This document shows, piece by piece, positions 58,427 to 64,000 of a DNA stretch of 64,000 bases. Location of the stretch: contig JANFAH010000005.1 of assembly GCA_024663395.1 (NCBI GenBank), positions 3,038,001 to 3,102,000 on the forward strand, written 5' to 3'. This stretch comes from Pisolithus tinctorius. Taxonomy: Eukaryota > Basidiomycota > Agaricomycetes > Boletales > Pisolithaceae. Numbering within the stretch: the first letter of the stretch is position 1; each line of letters opens with the position of its first letter. The position numbers and the translations under genes are program-made. The notes beneath the pieces are model-generated. The model saw only the letters and a list, made by a program, of their open reading frames with translations, was not told the origin of the DNA and did not search any database.

Positions 58427-58975
58427 TCAGACATTCTACAGTCTCGGATTCGAAGGCTGTCGCACGGTTAACTGTCGTTCAGTGGCACTACAAAGCATTT
58501 GTTATAACTTGTGGTGAGACGAAAAAAATAGCTCCCAACTTACACAGACTTGAATAGCTTGGCCATTGCAAGAATCAGCGTTAGTGTCGGGGCTGCAAGC
58601 ATAGCTGTCAAGTGCATTAACATTTCAAATACATTCAATTGAAAAAGGCTAACACGTACTTGACATTATTGAGGTGTAAGCCGGTGAACGTGGTCTGGGC
58701 AGAGTTGCAGTCGAACACGCCACCACCGCACGGCATCTGCCCGGTCGCTTGGTGAACGACGTTGCAAGAGTTATCGTACACCTGCCCTGGAATCATGGTC
58801 TGCCAGTGAGCACGTGTGCAGCTTGATGCTGTTAACACTTACAAACGCCGTTGTTGCCGTTCGTTTGGCCGCCAGCCTGAGCGATACCGAACTTGTACCC
58901 GGGACAGATGGCAGACGCAGAAGCCGCAAAGAGGACCGATGCAGCGACGACCGAGAAGAATGTTTTGGCGAACAT
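58427..58975 (-). CDS. small secreted cysteine-containing protein, copy 4
   Basis: Exons 58843-58975, 58660-58786, 58544-58604 and 58427-58435, 109 aa. Signal peptide: MFAKTFFSVVAASVLFAASA (first 20 residues). The mature part reads ICPGYKFGIAQAGGQTNGNN, differing from copy 1 by M to T before NGNN. The second intron has a GTACGT donor. The last exon is the three-codon NV-stop type. TATA box TATAAAAGG at 59070-59078. Confidence 0.74.
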
Positions 58976-61023
58976 TGTAGTTTAAGAACTGAGAGACGGC
59001 TTTAAAGATAGAGGTGAGATTGTTGGGCTGGAGATGTGGATTGGGGAACTCTTTGGCCATGGGGGGCAGCCTTTTATACATTTTCTGAGTCTCGATCCTT
59101 CCAATCGAGGTATGCGTTCCACGGAGACGTATGTGCTGCGGTCGCAATGCAGCGTCTCGGAGACGAGTGTAATACAGGCCGTCAATGCGACCGGCCCCTG
59201 TCACATCCATACTGGGGTATGCAAATCATTCCATCAGAGGTTCTTACCTTCTCCGCTCATGATCCGGAGGTTGATACGGTAGTCAACGACGGCGTGGGGA
59301 TATGACAGGTGATATGTGCTGCGGCCAACATAGAAGACACAACATCTATTGCAGGAGAAATGATATACCGGGGAAAAACTCTCCGAAGCAGACTGCGCAC
59401 TGAAAAATCCAAATATCCGAAACATACTTCATTACCGTGCGCCTGGACAGAAGCCGTGAACGAGAACAAAAAAAATGGTACGTACCCAAACCAAGCCCAG
59501 ATTTTCAAGAACAGCCTGGTCAAGTTTGAACTCGATGACTGTATAATTTGAAAACGACTCAACGTGGTGAAAATTAGGGCGATTTCCTGCAGAAGAGTTT
59601 ACTGATGCCAATGCGCTGCCGCGACTGCGCGGGATTCCTTTTTTTTGCATATTTTTTGCTGGTAGAAACGCCAGTACTGTCATCCGGACATGGTTGGCCG
59701 ACGCAGGAAGCCTCAATGGAGGCTTTCTGCGTTGTGTCAGAGTCTCGGTTACCAAGGCGGTCTACTCATATATTACGATAAACGTCGAATGCCACTACTA
59801 AGCAGGGTGTGAGATTGGTAGCGGTGAAGAACCAACTTGGCGATGAAACGCACAAATTTGGACTTTGTAGACATTTCTGGCAGTAGGTTCAATTCGAACC
59901 CGTTCGATGAGGATGAACTAGTACATGCTACTAGCCACAGGCCGACACGCTGCACAGTGTCGTGAGGTCTTCGAGACCCCGCTTCAGATATAAGCCAACT
60001 ACACTGATTCAGTATGTTTCGGCATACTTGTCATCGCGTTCTTTAGGTGCCAGGGAAGGATTGGAATACCTTGCTCCCAGCCTAGGCGGTAAAGAACATC
60101 CTGTTGAAGTTGATGCAGGCAAGCGTCTCGTTTCCAGAGACCTCCCCTTCAGGTGGTAAAAACTGGGCTATTTATGTCGAACAGCAAATTTGTCATGAAA
60201 AATATTTGGGTAGCAGGTAACATCGTCGTCTATGAGGGCAATGCAAGGAATTTGGGAGGCACGTTCGAGTATTTCAAAGGTATGCATTTTGCCCTCCGTT
60301 GATGGTGGTCAGATGTACACAGGGGTATTTTGATGAGTGGCCTTGAGGTGGTCCATGTCCATGCTTTTCCAGGTGGTGCGAGCACACCTGCTTCGTCCCG
60401 CGACGGGCGTCCTCTTGCGTTTGCCCACCACGTGCGGGACAAGCTCTTGGGCTCAAGTAGGATTAACTGGCCATGCTCCTTGAAGTCGGTAAGCTGCATG
60501 ATATCTGATTTGGTCCGGCATACGATCTATCAATAATTTATGTCCCAATGGGCGCCTCGTCGACGCCTGAGAGACAACTTTCCCATGGTACGGTTAGTAG
60601 GCAACTTCCGTTTATCACCGTCGCGAATCGACCTGTTGGCTGCTACGGCAGGGAAGGAACATCGAAGTCTGTGCTTCATAGCGAGAACAGTTTCTTGTCG
60701 CATCGCCTATCCTGATTCCTCATAGCCCAAAAGAGTGAACCTCTCTAGATGTACCAAGTAGAGAGATCAACCTAAGGGGTTGACCTGATCTCCAGACGAA
60801 CACACTAGTGTATGATTCATTGTTTGTCGGGGCCGAAGTGCCGGAACGTCTAGCGCGGTCAGTAACGTCGTACTATCGTGGTGCAAGCTGGCACACACGT
60901 CGTTGCTCGCCAAAAATACGATTGGTTCGCAGATCTTTCGCAACACTTCGAGGTGGTTATTAAAAAGTGGAGTACGGTTCTAGGTAAACGAGACGCCACT
61001 GAAGAATCTGACTAGAGATACTA
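58976..61023. repeat. SSP repeat-unit flanks between copies 4 and 5
   Basis: About 2 kb of promoter/5' flank of copy 4 (to about 60.0 kb) and 3' flank of copy 5 (from about 60.2 kb). Shares blocks with the other flanks, including ggttcaattcgaacccgttc near 59.89 kb. No gene supported. Confidence 0.55.
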
Positions 61024-61644
61024 CTAACGTCCATTGCTCCTAGCCTCCTTGACACACTGCAGGGAAAGTTGTCCGCTCGCGTAAATACGGGCTGCTCGGA
61101 CATTCTACAGTCTCAGATTCGAAGGCCATCGCATGGTTAATTGTCGTTCAGTGGCACTACAAAGCATTTGTTTTAACTTGTGGCAAGGCGAATAAAATAG
61201 CTCCCGACTTACACAGACTTGAATAGCTTGGCCATTGCAAGAATCAGCGTTACTGTCGGGGCTGCAAGCATAGCTGTCAAGTGCGTTAACATTTCGAATT
61301 CGTTCGAATGAAAAAGGCCAAAACTTACTCGACATTATTGAGATGTAAGCCGGTGAAGGTGGTCTTGGCAGAGTTGCAGTCGAACACGCCACCACCGCAC
61401 GGCATCTGCCCAGTCGCCTGGTGAACGACGTTGCAAGAGTTATCGTACACCTGCCCTGGAATCATGGTCTGCCAGTGAGCACGCGTGCAGCTTGATGCTG
61501 TTAACACTTACAAACGCCGTTGTTGCCGTTCATTTGGCCGCCAGCCTGAGCGATACCGAACTTGTACCCGGGACAGATGGCAGACGCAGAAGCCGCAAAG
61601 AGGACCGATGCAGCGACGGCGGAGAAGAATGTTTTGGTGAACAT
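61024..61644 (-). CDS. small secreted cysteine-containing protein, copy 5, with C-terminal extension
   Basis: Exons 61512-61644, 61329-61455, 61213-61273 and 61024-61104. Signal peptide: MFTKTFFSAVAASVLFAASASA, identical to copy 2. Exon 2 ends in GA rather than AA, changing the Asn at the splice to Asp. In the last exon the terminal TGA is CGA, so translation runs on for 25 residues (RAARIYASGQLSLQCVKEAR and beyond) to TAG at 61024-61026, adding a cysteine. About 133 aa. TATA box at 61739-61747. Confidence 0.72.
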
Positions 61645-63643
61645 TGTAGTTTAAGAACTGAGAGACGGCTTTAAAGATAGAGGTGAGATTGTTGGGCTGG
61701 AGATGTGGATTGGGGAACTCTTTGGCTATGGGGGGCAGCCTTTTATACATTTTCTGAGTCTCGATCCTTCCAATCGAGGTATGCGTTCCGCGGAGACAAG
61801 TGTACTGCGGTTGCAATGCAACATCTCGGGGACGGGTGCAAGGCAGCCCTCGATGCGACCGGCCCCTGTCATATTCACTATTCCATCAGACGTTCTTACC
61901 TTCTCAGCCCATGATCCAGAGGTTGATACGTAGTCGACCACGGCGTGGGGATATGACAGATGATATGTGCTGCGGCCAACACAGAAGACACAACATCTAT
62001 TGCAGGAGAAACGATGTGCCGGGGGGAAACTGTCCGAAGCAGGCACTTAAGTCTGCGCATCGAAAAATCCAAATATACAAAACTTACTTCATTACCGTGT
62101 ATCTGGATGGAAGCCGCCATCAAGGACCAAAAAAGGGGACCCACCCAATCCAGGCCCAGATTGTCAAGAACAACCTGGTGGAGCATGGAATACTGTTTCA
62201 TACGCACGGGCGTGCCGTTCCAATTGATTACTATTGTAAAACGACTCGACACGATAAAATTTAAGGCTGTTCCCTGCAGAAGTCACCGGATGCCAATATG
62301 CTCCGGTGACTGCGCAGGATACCCTGAGAAGTTCAACTCAGCTTGAGTCGGGCGTTGTTTCTTATATATTTATTTGCTGGTAGAGCCATCCGGACACCGT
62401 TGGCTGACGCAGGAGGTTGCCTTGGTTTTGTCAGAATCTGGCGGCCTACTCGGATATTGCCACAAATTGAATCCCACCACTGAGTATCAATGCTGAGAAA
62501 GGCATGAAATCGTTACTGGTGAAGAACCGCTCTGGCAGTGGAACGCACAAATTCGGACTCTGTAGGCATCCCTGCATAGGTTGAACTCGAACCCGTTCGA
62601 TGAGGATGAACCAGAACAGACTACTAACCACAGGCCGGCACGCTGGCCGGCACTAGTGTCTTGAGGATTTGGTTCAAATTAAGTCGGACTCCGAGGCCCC
62701 AGTGACTGCAGGTATATGCCGATTGTACTGATTCAACATATTTGGGCTGAGTAGTTACCGCAGTCAAGGTACGTCGTTGGCCCGCATCGCTTATACCGTT
62801 CTGGCAATGCAAGAGTGAGTGGATATGTAGTCGGTATGTTGTGTTTGATCGTGCGCATATTGCAGAAAGTTACGTGCGGAATATGCATTAGTTTGACAAC
62901 CATGTAATGACATGAACTGGGCTGCCATCATCTGGGTCACAACTTTTCAATCAACACATCATAATGGATGCAGAGTACAAGATACCTTACGGAACCTGTG
63001 AACAGGAAGGTAGGTATACATACCAATCATACTTTGACCAATTTGCGTCGAGCTCAAGCAGTGAACAAGATAAAAGAAGTCGCTCTTGCGGCGTACTGTT
63101 GGAGAGGTCTGCCTTAGCGGTGGTCCGGCAAGTTACAGGCGCGACTAAAGTGGCATTGCAGAGAATTATACACGGCGGTCCCTCTATCAGCATCATAAGG
63201 AAGCGTCAGTTTCTCTGCAGGAACAGTCATCGTGCCACTGTAATAGGGTTGGCAAGAGGTTAGAGAAGAAAGACTTGACCCCTATTCCTTCAAATCAGGA
63301 GATTTACACATTCGGGTCATGATGTCATGAAAATGAGCCCCGGTATAAAGGGGAGACCGGATCATCCTAAGTGGCAGTTAGCGGCCAACTCACCCCATAA
63401 TCAGCTCTTGCAACAGGACCCCTGTGTTTGCACAAAATAGTAGAGCATGATCTTGCATAGGAGAACACTGCTCTACGACCATCCATCTGAACAATTCGTT
63501 CTGCCCTGTGCTTGAGTTCCCATCTCGGACGTGAGATGTAACGTTTGACGGTGGGGAATATTAGAAACAATCATCCTTTCGCGTCTATTAGCACGTTTCA
63601 AAACCAAGCGAGTGTCGTACCATATCCGCCATGAAAGGTCGCA
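61645..63643. repeat. SSP copy 5 5' flank and MBOAT-associated repeat
   Basis: About 2 kb. 61.7-62.95 kb parallels the 5' flanks of the other SSP copies; 63.19-63.27 kb is the repeat that accompanies MBOAT copies; the rest is the 3' flank of the MBOAT gene. Small ORFs (61800-62264, 61960-62346) are not conserved and are not called. Confidence 0.5.
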
Positions 63644-64000
63644 CTACGATGCACGCGCCCTCAGCCACCTATCCAACGCTGTAACATAGTGGTCCACGAT
63701 CCACTTTGCCGGGGCTGCAGTAATAAATGGGTCCCAACACGCAAACAGACCCGCTCTTGCAAACCCGTCCACTATCGAATTCCCCCATACTAACAACCAG
63801 GCCATCGTCCACACTCTCCCAATCCACCCACCCACTCTCCTGCCTGTCATCTGCATGAACATACGCTCGACGATGATACCAAGAGCCATCATTCCGAATG
63901 AGAGGAGCATGGTCCACCATTCGGCACTCTGACTGAGCGTGGCTAACATGACATTGTGAAGTACCCCCGACGCTAGGAATGATCCTGTCACGTATCCGAC
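63644..64000 (-). CDS. wax-synthase-like MBOAT acyltransferase, C-terminal part, runs off the window
   Basis: An open frame from the window edge to TGA/TAG at 63644, about 118 codons. It reads TGSFLASGVLHNVMLATL, WWTMLLSFGMMALGIIVERM, MTGRRVGGWIGRVWTMAWLL and VWGNSIVDGFARAGLF, a pattern of fungal wax-synthase-domain proteins with two to three membrane spans in this part. The His in ...SGVLHNV is the family's usual catalytic-type histidine. Unlike copies A, B and D, it has no frame break, so this may be the functional member; its N terminus lies beyond 64000. Confidence 0.75.
   Translation of the reverse strand, partial: VGYVTGSFLASGVLHNVMLATLSQSAEWWTMLLSFGMMALGIIVERMFMQMTGRRVGGWIGRVWTMAWLLVWGNSIVDGFARAGLFACWDPFITAAPAKWIVDHYVTALDRWLRARAS

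Noticed and set aside
37009..64000. CRISPR-like array because of repeated spaced segments
   Set aside because: The repeats are long gene-bearing units of 2 kb or more in a eukaryotic genome, not short repeats with unique spacers.

Overview
The window looks like chromosomal DNA of a filamentous basidiomycete, most likely an Agaricomycete. Genes are split by many short introns (mostly 46-77 nt) with GTRNGT donors. The gene families also fit: tandem cerato-platanins, a WD40-TPR-HET protein, a GH3-like enzyme, wax-synthase-type MBOAT proteins, a DIRS-type retroelement and a PIF/Harbinger-type DNA transposon. No tRNA, rRNA or CRISPR array was seen. All calls were made by eye from the sequence; exon borders were checked for reading-frame phase, but no database search was possible.

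Layout. (1) 0-16 kb is a conserved housekeeping segment: the 3' end of a calcipressin gene, a large membrane protein with EGF/furin-like cysteine repeats, a PP2C phosphatase, the translesion polymerase REV1, a small SAM methyltransferase and an ADP1-like ABCG transporter, all apparently intact. (2) 16.7-19.1 kb carries two tandem cerato-platanin genes, each with a TATA box. (3) 19.6-33.6 kb is repeat-rich. A broken F-box gene copy lies at one side and an intact paralogue at the other. Between them is a roughly 10 kb DIRS-like retroelement (gag, zinc knuckle, RT/RNase H, tyrosine recombinase), itself split by a 4,831-bp PIF/Harbinger-type element with 44-bp inverted ends and a TAA target duplication. 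(4) 33.6-64 kb is a young, repeatedly duplicated accessory region: five copies of a gene for a small secreted cysteine-containing protein (SSP) plus a relic of its promoter, two GH3-like genes (one with a premature stop), four wax-synthase-like MBOAT copies or fragments, a HemK/MTQ1-type pseudogene and one large WD40-TPR-HET gene.

The first 16 kb serves DNA-damage tolerance, calcineurin signalling, dephosphorylation and transport, with no sign of an operon-like unit. The second half evolves by segmental duplication and point decay. Its intact genes (SSPs, GH3, MBOAT, HET) are of kinds expected in surface interaction, small-molecule conjugation and non-self recognition. Several inactivating lesions are C-to-T or G-to-A transitions, which suggests methylation-linked mutation of repeats.
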